Part shown: positions 36,507 through 47,692 of the stretch, one piece after another
How positions within the stretch are numbered: position 1 is the stretch's first letter
How the letters are laid out: every line of letters begins with the position of its first letter
From: Cordia subcordata
Taxonomy: Eukaryota; Streptophyta; Magnoliopsida; Boraginales; Cordiaceae
DNA length: 64,000 nt
Direction: 5' to 3'
Assembly (NCBI GenBank): GCA_028554755.1
Contig: JAPTOF010000005.1
Location: forward strand, 9,805,501-9,869,500
Notes under the pieces: generated by a model
The model's input: only the letters and a program-made list of their open reading frames with translations
Database searches by the model: none
What the model was told of the DNA's origin: nothing
Position numbers and translations under genes: made by a program

Positions 36507-37908
36507 TATCTTTCTTTTTGTCTATATAATAAATTGGACTACCAACATGAGACTCATTTTCCCGCCCAAATTTAGCATCCTATGCACGTGACACGTGGAA
36601 TTTCATCCGGCCATCATTGTCATTGGATTACTTCAACGGTCCTGCTCTTTCTTTGGGTTACTGTCAAGTTTTGTCCATGTGGATAGCAAAGAAAGCTTAT
36701 TCACATGGGTACCCTCCAATTTTGGTCATTTCACAAAAACGTGTTCACCATTTTTAAATAATAGCTGATTGTTGCCAGTTGGTTCTTTTTTTTTTTTTTT
36801 AAATAGCTGTATATAACGTTTTTTTTTTCAAATTTTAAATTTAATTCCTTCTAGAATAAGATTTGCACGTATCTCGAAGTACCAAACCTTTTTTCTTTTC
36901 TATTTTCTCTCAACACACACGACCATTGATAGTGTGAAGAGATTGCTGCAATACTTAATAAACTCTTTTTGATTCCAGGTGCTCAATGACATTGATACCA
37001 ACATAAACGTTCTTGATAATGATGCAGCCATTTGGTGTGCTCAGCGAACAAATTTTACAAGTGTGTACGTTAATTATTCTTTTGCAATTTTCTTTTCGAA
37101 TTCATTTTGGTTTGATTTACATCTTACTTTACTTCATAGAAAACTATGTCCATGGTGGGATGCATTTTTCCACTCATGCGCAGACTAATGAAATCCCACA
37201 TGAGAACAAGCTTCTCAAAGAAGCTAATCAAATCTTTAAAAGCAAAATATTATTTAGAAACTAATACTCCATGGCGGGAAGAATGGTAATCAAAGCTTCC
37301 ACCAGATTTTTCTTCAAGTAGATTTCTTGAAAAGCGTTTGCACCACAAAATAACAGCAAAGCTGTCCAGGTATTTTCTGCAAATGGCGGGATTTCTAGAA
37401 GCTAATTTTTTGAAGATCCAAAATCAAAATACGGCGGCAAAAAGAGAGTAGATTTTTCTGGACACTTACTTGCTAATGGCGGGTGTTCTAGAGCTTTTCT
37501 CCACGGACTTACACAAGTATAAAAAGAGCTTCATCGGCTCACTTGCAGACCAACGTGTTGTGTGGTCATTTGAGCGGAGTTATGAGTGTCATAAGCAAAG
37601 AGTACAAGAAGTGATCAAAATATTTTGGGTGAATTATTCAAGTCCCTTTTTGTCTGCTATGAAAAATGTGTAAAATATAACTTATGATTACGAAATTAGT
37701 TAAGTCATTTTATATGATTGTAATGAGGGTATAAATAGACTCTTTCGTTAATTTTTTCGTCTAAAATAACGTGTTTTGACATTCACGCTCAGCTTTTGTG
37801 GTTTTGCTTTATTTTTTCTTAATAAATGTATTAAATAAGTTTTTCTTTTACTCTTAATTTGTTTTAAAAAATAAAAAATAACAATTAAATTAAAAAAAAA
37901 AAGAAAAA
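36507..37908. other. Stretch with no recognised gene
   Basis: Contains a cluster of ACGT cores (gcacgtgacacgtgg, 36584-36598), which is a G-box/ABRE-like arrangement. It also contains an acceptor-like ttgattccag before 36979, followed by an open stretch of about 30 codons that could be an exon fragment. I do not recognise its product. Short reading frames at 37470-37673 have no family resemblance. An A-rich tract lies at 37860-37905. Confidence 0.35.
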
Positions 37909-38153
37909 CATCCACCACCCCTTCTACCCCACGCCTAACTCCAGCCACCCCTCACCCCACCAACTCTTACCACCTTTGCCACCCCACCCCCAGCCCTAGC
38001 CACCCCCCACCCCACGAGCCAGGACCACCCTTGCCACCCTACTCCTAGCCCCAACCACCCCTGCCACCCCATCCCTAGCCCTAGCTGGCCCCCACCCTCA
38101 TCGCCACCACCCCTACCAACACGCGCCCCGGCCCCTATCACCCCCACCCCCAG
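37909..38153. repeat. C-rich low-complexity minisatellite (G-rich on the minus strand)
   Basis: A dense array of CCACCCC, CAGCCC and similar 6-10 bp motifs in otherwise AT-rich DNA. The minus strand has many runs of three or four G and could form G-quadruplexes. Reading frames here are simple Gly/Val/Trp-rich products of the repeat, not genes. Confidence 0.8.
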
Positions 38154-39600
38154 TCTGTCGTGTCTTTTTTTCCCCCAATTTAATTTTTTATTTTTAAATA
38201 AAATAAAAGTAAAATAAATATTTTATCCAATAAGTTAAGGGCAAAATGGATTTTTTCTTTAAAATCTGTTAAAAAACTAATGACTGTTGGTTTTAGGGGG
38301 TGCACCTTTCTTAAAAATATGTGAGAGTAATTTGTTAATTTCATAACCATAAAATATGTGATGCGTATTTCGCAAACCATACAAGGCATTCTTGCAATTT
38401 GCCCAAATATTTTCTTAGGTGTGTCTTTGTCAGCGAGGTCAAGAAGTCAATGAGTTCTTGAGAGTTGTAATCAAAGTATTCTAACCCCTTGTGTGTCGTG
38501 TAAGCAGTAGAAAGACTAGGAATTGTTTTTTTGACTGCTGTAGTCATTATATGTACACCAAGTGTCTTTTCAGTCTTACACAATAAAAGTATAATGCAAA
38601 TTTTTTTTTGAGTTTCCTCTCTTTCTCAGTAAATTCTTTTTCTTGATTTTCTCTTATTAGCTTTTTGGTGTTCTAGGTCCAGTTTATTACACATTTATTA
38701 ATTAGTTGTGATATTATGACATTCTTAACTTTGTGTATAGTCATGAGTGATTTATTGTATTTGATACTGTGCGTACACATATGTCAAGAGGCAATGCACT
38801 AAAAAGCTCCTTATCACACGGGTTTTGAAGAAACCTTCCTTTAACAAAGCATTTTTAGATTTCCAAATTGTTACCGAAATTGGTTGAACCAATGTAGCTG
38901 GCCACTCTTGACAGTTGACCATTTTTTCAGACCAAGCCATCTATGCAACACACCCAATATTCGCTCCCAAACAAAAAGATTTTTAACTAAACTTCATTAA
39001 ACTGGAAGATACTTTGACCATAAAACACTTTTAAGTAGAGCTCAAATGTTTGTATTTTAACAATCCATCTATTCAACACACAAAAAGTTTCACAAAGAGA
39101 TTGGATTTTAACTAAAATTTCTAGATAATGAAAGATTTAGTAGAGCTCGAAAAGTGACTAAATTTTTAAAAATATACCAAAATAGCAAAACAGAAATTGT
39201 TGGTGAGATCACAAGCAACAAAAGATTTTACTTTTTATTAATTCTGTATATTTTACATTTAAATTGCTTAATATATTTCATTTAGTATTCATATCATTCT
39301 CTATCTTATAATTATCTCATTTCATAGTTTTAATTTCTTAATAAAAGATATAAGGTACCCCGTGCATACCGCTAGTGTGTGTGTGTGTATATAAAAGCAC
39401 TCGTAGTAGCAATTATCCAAGCTGTCAGCCTAGCAAGCGGATAAAACTACTGGAGATAATAAATAATAAAAATTAAAGCGCAAAAACAAGCAGCACATTA
39501 TTAAAATATACCAGATAACATAAATGTCCTCTCTAGAACACCACTTCAAATAGAACTAATTAATCATCATCGTCCCAGAAGGCATTGTAAACTAGAAGCC
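38154..39600. other. AT-rich intergenic stretch, no gene recognised
   Basis: One minus-strand frame of 80 codons (38583-38341) does not match a family I know and has no supporting signals. A (GT)6 run lies near 39377-39388. Otherwise nothing is visible. Confidence 0.4.
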
Positions 39601-39639
39601 TAAAAAGTCACCACCAAATTAATGCATCATCAGGAACAC

Positions 39640-41535
39640 TCATGCCTGCAGACCCGTGGTGGAGTTCTTGCGGCATTCAGACAACATATCCATGAAGAAC
39701 TGGCACTTGCTGATTTCATTTCCGTAGTGGTTTAGGCACTGCAATGGTAAGACATTTTATCAATTACTTAAGTTACTTGATCCTGGTGCGGAGAACTCAA
39801 TGGTAAGGCATTTTATCAATTAGTTAGTTACTGGATCCTCGTACACAGAACTGCTCGAGTTCTGCAATCAAGTGATGTCCCCGTATGCAGAACTGATCAG
39901 TGATGATTTTACAGCATTCACCGATTCTATGGTTATGCACCACGCTAATATGCAGAATGAATGATACCAAACAGTACTCTGCCTAACTAATAAACGGAGA
40001 CGCCTTACATCTTGGAAGGCCTTGAACTGATTGCCACATGCTTCAAGGCCTCCAATGCTGTTAGTTCCCATGGTTGCTGCGGGCTCAGCGGCTGCAGCAG
40101 GAGCATTGGACACCACAGTCTCATGTCTGACGACACGAGGACCCATCAGAGAGTCTACGGCTCTATGTGCGATAGCACTTCCACCACCAAAGGCCATGCC
40201 TGCACATCAAAATATGAGCACGAGCAAATTCAGCAGCTTTTTCAGCATGGCTACCGCTATACACTCGGCTATGACGTTATGCAACTTAAGACGAACCTTC
40301 AGCAATAGTGGATCCTATTCCTCCTGTCACAGGTCCCCTCTGGACAGGTGCTGGTGGAGGAGCAGCAGCTGCAGCTGCAGCAGCAAGCAATTGACATTAA
40401 GATTTAAATATTTTTGGCAAATTGAAGCAACATTTTTTGCTACAGGCTGATCAACTGTAGTAGTTTAGTACATCACAAGATCAAGATTCATCCCCATTCA
40501 TATTAGCATAACCACATTATAATCTTCAGAATGGCTTATTTCTTCAAGTTTAAAAAAAATTATACCTCCTAGATTAAATAAACATTGGACCACCACTGAA
40601 AGCCAAAAAATAACCTCAAATTTCATACCATACGGAGAGCTAACAGAGGGGATCACTCCCAACAATACTAACACAACCACACCTAATGAGCTGAAGTTTA
40701 GTTTCGACATGCATGAGCAATGAACCAAGTGGTAATACGATAAGAGAGAGCTGATTATATTAGTACTTTCAGATTTTTTAAATACCTGGTTGTGGTGGTG
40801 GGTTGCGGATGGCAGCAGGACGGGGAGATGAAAACAGTGATTTTCCTGCAGGAGGAAGAACAAAGTTTCGAGGGACCATGTCAACATTTAATCCCAACCA
40901 AAAAAAAAAAAAAAAAGACTCGTACATCAAAAAGATGAAAATATGATAATAATCTACATGCTCCCAATGATTTTGAGCATTGAAACAAAGATCAGCCCTC
41001 TCAAATATCAAACCAAATGAAATTAATTAATACTTCTAAATCTTAATAAAAAAGAGTAACACATTTTCTTTTTACTAAATTTCCATAATTTATAGTATAT
41101 AAGAAGTTATGGCGAAATGATAACTTAACCGATCATTACCGCCAAATATTTGACTTACACCCCAACGAGAAGAAAAAGGGTAAGATCAAGTAATATTTCA
41201 AAGTCATAATAAAAAATCTTAACACATTTTTTTTTTTAATAAATTTCCATAATTACAGTACATAAAATTTATGGGGAAATGATCACTTAACCGATCATAC
41301 AATCAAATGTTTAATTTACACCCAAACGATAAGAAGAAGAAAATTGACGTATTGTTATCACAACCTTACATCATCACTTGAAAAACCAAAAAAAAAAAAA
41401 ACCCTAAACACTTACTACAATCATTTTTCCACCCAAAAATAAAAATAAAAATTAATCGCATGGTATTAGACCAGAACAAAAATAAACAGAATAAAATAAA
41501 TTGCGCAAACATATTTTTGTCCGTACAAACACGTG

Positions 41536-41566
<31 letters not shown>

Positions 41567-41711
41567 ATCCGACAACAAACTCTTATTATTATACACACGA
41601 AAGATTCATAAGAAAATATAGAAATTATTTTGAAGGGAAGGGCGGAAAACATGAAAACAAACCTCCACCTCCGGAGCTTCGGCTACGGCCGCCACTACTA
41701 CGGCGAGGCAT
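39640..41711 (-). CDS. Small twin-CX9C (CHCH) protein, At12Cys/CHCHD2-like
   Basis: Five exons: 41711-41663, 40845-40786, 40374-40297, 40199-40009 and 39738-39640, total 158 residues. The N-terminus is Arg/Ser-rich (MPRRSSGGRSRSS), like a mitochondrial import sequence. A Pro/Ala-rich part follows, then a Gly/Ala-rich segment (GMAFGGGSAIAHRAV), then the CHCH domain. The two CX9C pairs are complete: the first spans the last intron (C then GNQFKAFQD then C), the second is CQFFMDMLSEC. Such proteins are oxidised in the mitochondrial intermembrane space and form a helical hairpin with two disulphides. The closest relatives I know are Arabidopsis At12Cys-1/-2 and animal CHCHD2/CHCHD10. The start of exon 3 is ambiguous by six bases because of repeated ctgcag (40374 or 40368, both in frame). 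It appears intact. Confidence 0.88.
41535..41566. repeat. (TA)n microsatellite
   Basis: Alternating TA with one G interruption, in intron 1 of the CHCH gene. Confidence 0.9.
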
Positions 41712-42544
41712 CGTTGGTGTGAGACGATCGGAAAAAGGAGAGAGCTTGAAGAAGGAGAAGAAACTCTTTAATGGAAGAAACAGATGGGAAATGGGATCTC
41801 TCTTTAGCGTTTCATGTACAACGTGCGTGTTATTTTATAAGGCGGTGATGGCTTGGGCAATACGAAAGGTTTTGGTTAGTTGGCACGTGCGTGTGTGTGT
41901 TTTGTTTTCTCTTTCTTTGGTCTAGAATATTGTGTTTTGATTGAGTCAATTTGATTGGGTGCTTTTTCGGAGTTTTTCTTGTTTTTATTTGTTAACGAGG
42001 GAATGCACCCCTTGATGAGGTGACAAATTCGGATTAAGATTTTTTCATATCGATATGCGATAAATTATAATTAATCATGAGTGGGATGTTAAATTTATCA
42101 AAAAGATCTTTTTCCTCTTATTATCCAATTTTTAAGGATTTGTTTCAAATGAATGGTGATAACTCTACCAACACATGGTATGAAACATTTGGTACAACAT
42201 TTTTTTCCTTTTCTCATGGAGCATATGTCTTTATCTCATAAAGAATGTTGTACACATATATTTAGACACCACAAATGTCTAAATTTGAGTTCCTTGATCT
42301 ACTCATTACTTGAACTCATATCTGGCTTATTAAGATGGTCCTCTCATATTAATATGAAAAGAATCTTCCTATGAGAGGATTTGATCCGATAAGTTCATGC
42401 TTAGATGGACCAGTCTCGTGATCTTAGACCTTGTTTATGAATGAGGTTCAGTAATAAAAGAAATACATTTTATAAAAAAGAAAGTACATTAGAAAAAGCA
42501 TTAATTATGGTGTTTTTCGTCAAATTGTATTTTTTTAAACAATA

Positions 42545-42586
<42 letters not shown>

Positions 42587-44031
42587 TGATAACTACAACA
42601 TGTTAATTTACAATTAATGATTAACCATAGTATTTAAATAAAATAAAAATTTTAATTTTTTTAAAATTAAAAGTTCTAAAAAATTAAAAATAATAAATAA
42701 ATAAATCACAAACAACACTTCAAATAACATTTTTAACCAAACTAATTACAAAATGCTTTTCTTTTTATCAAATAGCAATTTTACCAAATAGTAAAACTAG
42801 GGGTGTCACGGGCGGTTTGGACAATTTTTGCACTAATTCTTTAATCAAACAATTTTTGCACTAATTCTTTAATCAAACCGATTTATGCAGTTTATTACTA
42901 TATGAAACCAAAATATTTAAAGAACCAATGGTTTCGCTTAATGCAATTTTGTGTGGTTTCTAGCAATTTTTTGGTCAATTTTGTGAGATAAAATATTTTT
43001 GTCATAGAGATACACCAGAGATACAAAATTCACGTGCATCTTATAACATACAAGTTTTGCACTTTTAATAAGTATCAAAACAACAAATTTTCACATTAGT
43101 TAATGTAGAGTTTAATAACTACAATTAAGGTTTAAGGCAATTGCTTGGCCTAACCCCTTTGAGTAAGAGAGGGACAAGAGGGTTTTCGGCATCCAAGAGA
43201 AGGGAGCTTAGGTGGAAAAGCGATAGGGTATGTTGTCCCCTTCTAGTTTTTGGCCTTCGCTCTTATAAAGGAAGACTTACCTCAATTGTGGCTTTGTTTT
43301 GGGCAAAGCGAAAATCTCTTAATAATCATCAATTACGGACGAATACCGGGAATTCCTATATATAAACCATTGACCTTTCTATATGATTAATTTCATCTTC
43401 CTTGATTTAGAGCCTTAAGGTCTCTAACCAAGATCCGAATATGGGCTCTACAGTTTGCCTGTCACCTACATGCCTTAAGAGGGATGTGGAGTAGCCCAAA
43501 GTACAAGTTAATTGGCTTGAATCATTTTCAGCCTTACCTTAATTGTTTTTGTGCACGTGTTCCATAAGGGAGAAAGGGAAATGTATTGCGTCCAGGATAT
43601 TTCAATTTTTTTAAGTTCGCTCACATGCTTTACTCATTATCCCCTTCTCGCCATTTCTCAAGATCTTCGCTTCTCTACAAGTTACAATTATCTTTTCTCT
43701 CTCTCTCTCTCTCTCCCCCCCCTTCCCCTTTTTTTTTTTCCTTCCTTCCTCTTTTCTTTATTTACTCAACATCCACTTGGCGCTCTACTCACGGTTCTTC
43801 TTCAGGTTGCGCCATGCTGAGCTGAGGTTGACTCAATAGAGCTAGGATGCATTAAAAAAAGATGTTTAGAAGACGCCCAAGATGGAGCTCATTCAGCCAA
43901 AAAAGAATGTGAGATAGCACTCGATTCTTTAGACTATACACAAGGTTTGCTGATGGAAGCGCAGAAAAAGGATTGACAAACTAAGACGTGTTGGACTTAG
44001 AGATATATAACAAACCTTAATGTAATTGTCT
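41712..44031. other. Intergenic stretch with a TA microsatellite and pyrimidine tracts
   Basis: Upstream region of the CHCH gene, then AT-rich DNA. A (TA)n run lies at 42549-42583. A short duplicated piece (caatttttgcactaattctttaatcaaac) occurs at about 42828 and 42849. CT and C/T tracts lie at 43698-43745. No gene is recognised. Confidence 0.5.
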
Positions 44032-44440
44032 AGACCCGACTTTTGGGTAGCAAACGCGATGTGCCTGGATAAGTCTGCCAGGGCTTACTAGGTGCTGCCT
44101 AGACCTGATTCTTGGGTCGCAGACTAATAAGCATGGATGTCTATTAGGGCTTGCTGTGCGTTATTTAGACTCGATTTTTGGGTCACAGACATAATAGGCC
44201 AAGATAGAATATGCCAGGGCTTGTTGACTGTCATTTGGACCCGATTCTTGGATTGCAAGCGTAGTGGGCCTAGACAGAATATGCTTGTTAAGTATTATCT
44301 AGACCTGATTCATGGGTAACAGACATAGTGGGTCTGGATAGAAAATGCTAAGGTTTGTAGAGTATTATCTAGACCCAATTCTTGGGCCTCAGACATAGTG
44401 GGCCTGAATAGAATATGCTAGGGCTTGCTGAATTTTGCAT
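44032..44440. repeat. Minisatellite of six units, 64-70 bp
   Basis: Units begin agacc(c/t)gattcttggg-like at about 44032, 44101, 44167, 44237, 44301 and 44371. Each includes a (t/c)agactaata/cagacatagtgg segment and a tatgc(c/t)agggcttg segment. The copies differ by about a quarter of positions, suggesting an old array. A shorter two-unit repeat (catattgaaaatgtaagactagaagtaa) follows at about 44575-44640. Confidence 0.8.
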
Positions 44441-44649
44441 GAACACTATTTCTAGGTCACAAGCATACGTATTATATTGATGTCTAACAATAAATTTATC
44501 GTGAAACGAAAGATCATTTTTGACAAGACAAATAAGAGCTTCATGTTGAACATGTGACTAGAAGTAATATTTTTTTCATATTGAAAATGTAAGACTAGAA
44601 GTAACATTTCTTCATATTGAAAATGTAAGACTAGAAGTAATTTTTCAGC

Positions 44650-45989
44650 ATTAGAACAAAAACAAAATATCTAACTGAAAAAAAAAAAAGATTGCCTTAA
44701 GAGACTGCCTGTTATCAAAGAAATAAAACGTGGCCAGCCACGAGCTATAACAAACCAGTAAGAAGTTTAATAATGGCTTTAACCACTAACAAAGGAGTGG
44801 AAATTTCCATGTGTCAAATGTGAATGATATCCTTGTGGTTTTGGCTTTAAGACAAGGAATTGGGCACAAAGTCGTGGTTTTTGGGAACTATCTTTCTAAG
44901 TTTTATCAATTAATTCGGGGTTTTTGTGTCAAATTTATTGTGATTCTTGGTTGGGAAAAAGTATTATATATACATAAGTAAATCGTATATTATATCAACC
45001 TAAGCATCAGGAATATAAAATACGAGAGTATTGTAAGAGTTCATAATTATCCTTTGCTTCAAGAATGGGGGTGTATTTGCAGTTGTATCCTGATTTAATT
45101 TGATTAGACATGATGTGATTGCACTATCACAAAGTAGAGGTGCAGTCGTCCCTGGGTCGCGTAACATGTCATTGCACCGGCTGATATGCAATGGCATTAG
45201 CGATGTCTCATGGTTGGCGTGCAGTTTTTTTCCAAAGCCAAAGGGGATGCACTTATAGTTGGGCAAGTGGATGAGATGCAAGTGAAATTTGGCCAAATAA
45301 TGCGGACCTTCCTCTCTTTATGCCGTGCGGGAGTATGCTTTATGTTAGGAAGAGAACCTGCAGCAATGGACCTTCAGATGCTTTACTATAGTTGTGAGGT
45401 TCAAGTATTGTCATGCACCATGGCTTTGTGGCATGAATCTTTGTACTAATATCAATAGCCCCTTGATGGCTAGGGTTTTCACAACTATGTCGTTGCTAAT
45501 GAGTTCTTTGCTTCTTTGATTTCATCATGCGCACTAGCTTTACTAGTCATACCCCCTCCCTTCACTATTGCCAACCATTTAAAGCTTTGTTAATTCCCGT
45601 CTTCCCAGGAGAGTAAATTTTTTTTTTTTTTTTTCGTTTTTCATGGCTCGTTCTAGCAAAGCTTTTGCAAGTGTTAAATCAACAATAAGTCTTTGTTTAG
45701 TGAAACCCCAAAGGTACAGTATTCAAATGAGGCATCATCAACAAACCCAAACTTTCCAATATTTTCTATAGAACGGATAATGAAAACAACTCAAGGCAAG
45801 AAAAAAATGCAAACGCACAGGTTTATTGAAGGAGAGTCGGATCATTACACCAATGCGATGTAAATGATTATTCAGTAAATAAACGCCAACCCAAATCAAG
45901 AAAAGAAGAAAATAACAAAAACTACAATAAAACATATAGAAATTAACGTAAAAACTTGAATACTTACAAGAAGAAGCAATTTCCTAGGT
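44650..45989. other. Intergenic stretch, no gene recognised
   Basis: AT-rich with only short reading frames and a poly-T tract at 45619-45634. Nothing is family-like. It lies upstream of the PPR pseudogene and may include its old promoter. Confidence 0.4.
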
Positions 45990-46466
45990 TTGAAGATAAT
46001 TTTTTTGCAAAGAAAAGGTTGGGGAGGGGGAGATTTTTTCGATTTTCTTTTTGTGGTACATAACTGCACCACCCATAGCTCTCAAGTTTACCTTCAGTCT
46101 TTGTCAACTCTCATCAGCACCCTTTCCGACAACCCAAGAAACCACAATGCTTTAACCAAACTAGACAAAATTCTAAGCCAAACCCATTTCTTAACTTCTG
46201 CTATTTCACTCATTGCGATCGATTACTTATCCCAAATCAACAAACTTCAAAGGCCCAAGACTCTTATTTCACATCTCAAGTCCACGGGCAAAGTCTCTCA
46301 CTTTTTCCTGTACAGTTTAGTCTTTGATTTTTTAGCTAAAGATTGTGTTAATATCAATGAAGTTGATGTATTTTGGCGTGAAATATGTGGACCCGAGTTG
46401 AAAGTTGATGCATCTGATTATGTTGTGCATGTGTGTAAATTAGGTGGGATTGATGAAATTAAGAAT
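45990..46466 (+). pseudogene. PPR protein gene, 5' part, interrupted by a copia element
   Basis: The first in-frame ATG is at 45990, but the true start may be elsewhere. The reading has a helix-rich character (LQSLSTLISTLSDNP, then LISHLKSTGK) that leads into the pentatricopeptide repeats of the segment after 52057. Base 46467 starts a codon, and with the element and one copy of the 5-bp duplication removed the frame runs on exactly at 52058, so both parts were one gene. PPR proteins bind organellar RNA. Because of the insertion and two downstream frameshifts the gene is dead, unless a paralogue serves elsewhere. Confidence 0.75.
46462..46466 (+). repeat. Target-site duplication, left copy (AGAAT)
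   Basis: AGAAT immediately before the 5' LTR, repeated exactly at 52053-52057 after the 3' LTR. A 5-bp duplication is the rule for Ty1/copia integration. Confidence 0.92.
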
Positions 46467-46799
46467 TGTTGAATGTGGCCCGTATTTTTGGACAACAAGA
46501 ATAGCAGATTTCCTTGTTAGCATATTATCTTATTCGCTTGTTACCTTTTGTAGCACATAATTAATTAGTTGCCTTTTCTACTTAATAGGCTTAGGAAACC
46601 TTTGCACTATAAATATGTGGCAATACTCATTATGTTATGTGTGAGAGAGAAACCAAAGTGAGAGCCTTGTAGCTTTCGTGATCAGTAATAGAATTATTCT
46701 CTGTTGCCCGTGGACGTAGGCTTCAAAGCCGAACCACGTAATTTCTTGTGTCCGTTATTTCTTCTCGTATTCTTCGTGTTTGCATGTTTTTCCCCAACA
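46467..46799 (+). repeat. 5' LTR of the copia element
   Basis: 333 bp, TG...CA ends, with a TATA-like actataaata at about 46607-46616. Compared with the 3' LTR it shows nine substitutions, eight of them transitions. Confidence 0.96.
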
Positions 46800-46815
46800 A
46801 ACTGGTATCAGAGCT
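46800..46815 (+). promoter_or_regulatory. tRNA-Met primer-binding site of the copia element
   Basis: TGGTATCAGAGC starts at 46803, three bases after the 5' LTR. It matches the initiator tRNA-Met primer site usual for plant copia elements. Confidence 0.92.
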
Positions 46816-47692
46816 TAGGTATTAATCCGCTGCTTGAGGGAAAAAGAAAAAATCAAAACTCACTGTGAAACCAAAATTTATCAAACCAAACGGTGCCTAA
46901 CCAAACAAAGGTCTTTGTTCGGCGATGAGTGCTCCGGTGTTGTCTATGTTAAGCGTTGGTAGTTGGAGTGGAAGCTTGCGTCGGCGGGTCTTAGTTCGTG
47001 TTTGGGTTTGAAGAACAAGCGAAGAAGATAGAGTTCGCGTGCTCTTGAGGTTGGTTTTTGGTATTCAGGTATTATTTTTGGAAATTGGTTCAAGTTTATA
47101 AAGCAGGTTTAGGGTTTGTAAGCTTTGGGTCTTTGGGTTTATTTGGATCGGGCCTGGGTAGTGGCCTTGTCCAATTTTGGCTAGGTCTTGGGTCTTGGGT
47201 TAATTAATTTTTTGTTGGGCTTGGGTTCTAGGCCAAAAAAATAATAAATTTCTTTTTTGGGTTTGGGCTTAGTTTAGGCCAAAAGAATAAAAAAAGAAAA
47301 TTTTTTTTGGGCTTAGATTTAGTCCTGAAACAAAAAAAAAAAAAAAAAGAGACCAGTTGACCTGTTTGACCGCATTGACCGGGGTTTGACCGGAGTTTGA
47401 CCGGGGTTGACTTTGACCGTTGACCATTAAACGAGGGTTGACCGCATTTGACCAGAGCCTTACCCCACGTTTTTCGACGTGCTGAGTCCGTTTTTGGGCT
47501 CTATTTTTCCAGATTCTATTCCGAAGTACGTGTTTAAGGACGGTGTTGACTTTGACCAACAGGTTTGACTTTGACCGGTGTTGACCAAAGTTGACCAGGG
47601 GTGTTCCTAAGGTTTTTCAACGTGCTGAATTCGTTTTTTGCTATCCATTGAGCCAAATTCCATCCCGAAGTGTGAGTTTTGTGCAAACAAAG
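46816..47692 (+). other. Leader of the copia element with a TTGACC-rich repeat
   Basis: Untranslated leader between the primer site and gag. Between 47360 and 47600 the hexamer ttgacc/tttgacc recurs more than ten times, which is unusual for a copia leader and looks like an internal minisatellite. No reading frame of interest. Confidence 0.7.

Noticed and set aside
37935..38147. Gly/Trp-rich minus-strand frame of 70 codons
   Set aside because: Product of the C-rich minisatellite. The composition follows the repeat and no start context or homology supports a gene.
38341..38583. Minus-strand frame of 80 codons with a helix-like reading
   Set aside because: Not matched to a family, no promoter or splice signals, isolated in AT-rich DNA. 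Left as unassigned rather than called a gene.
43551..43820. Plus-strand frames over a CT-rich tract
   Set aside because: Simple-sequence origin, with two overlapping frames equally open.
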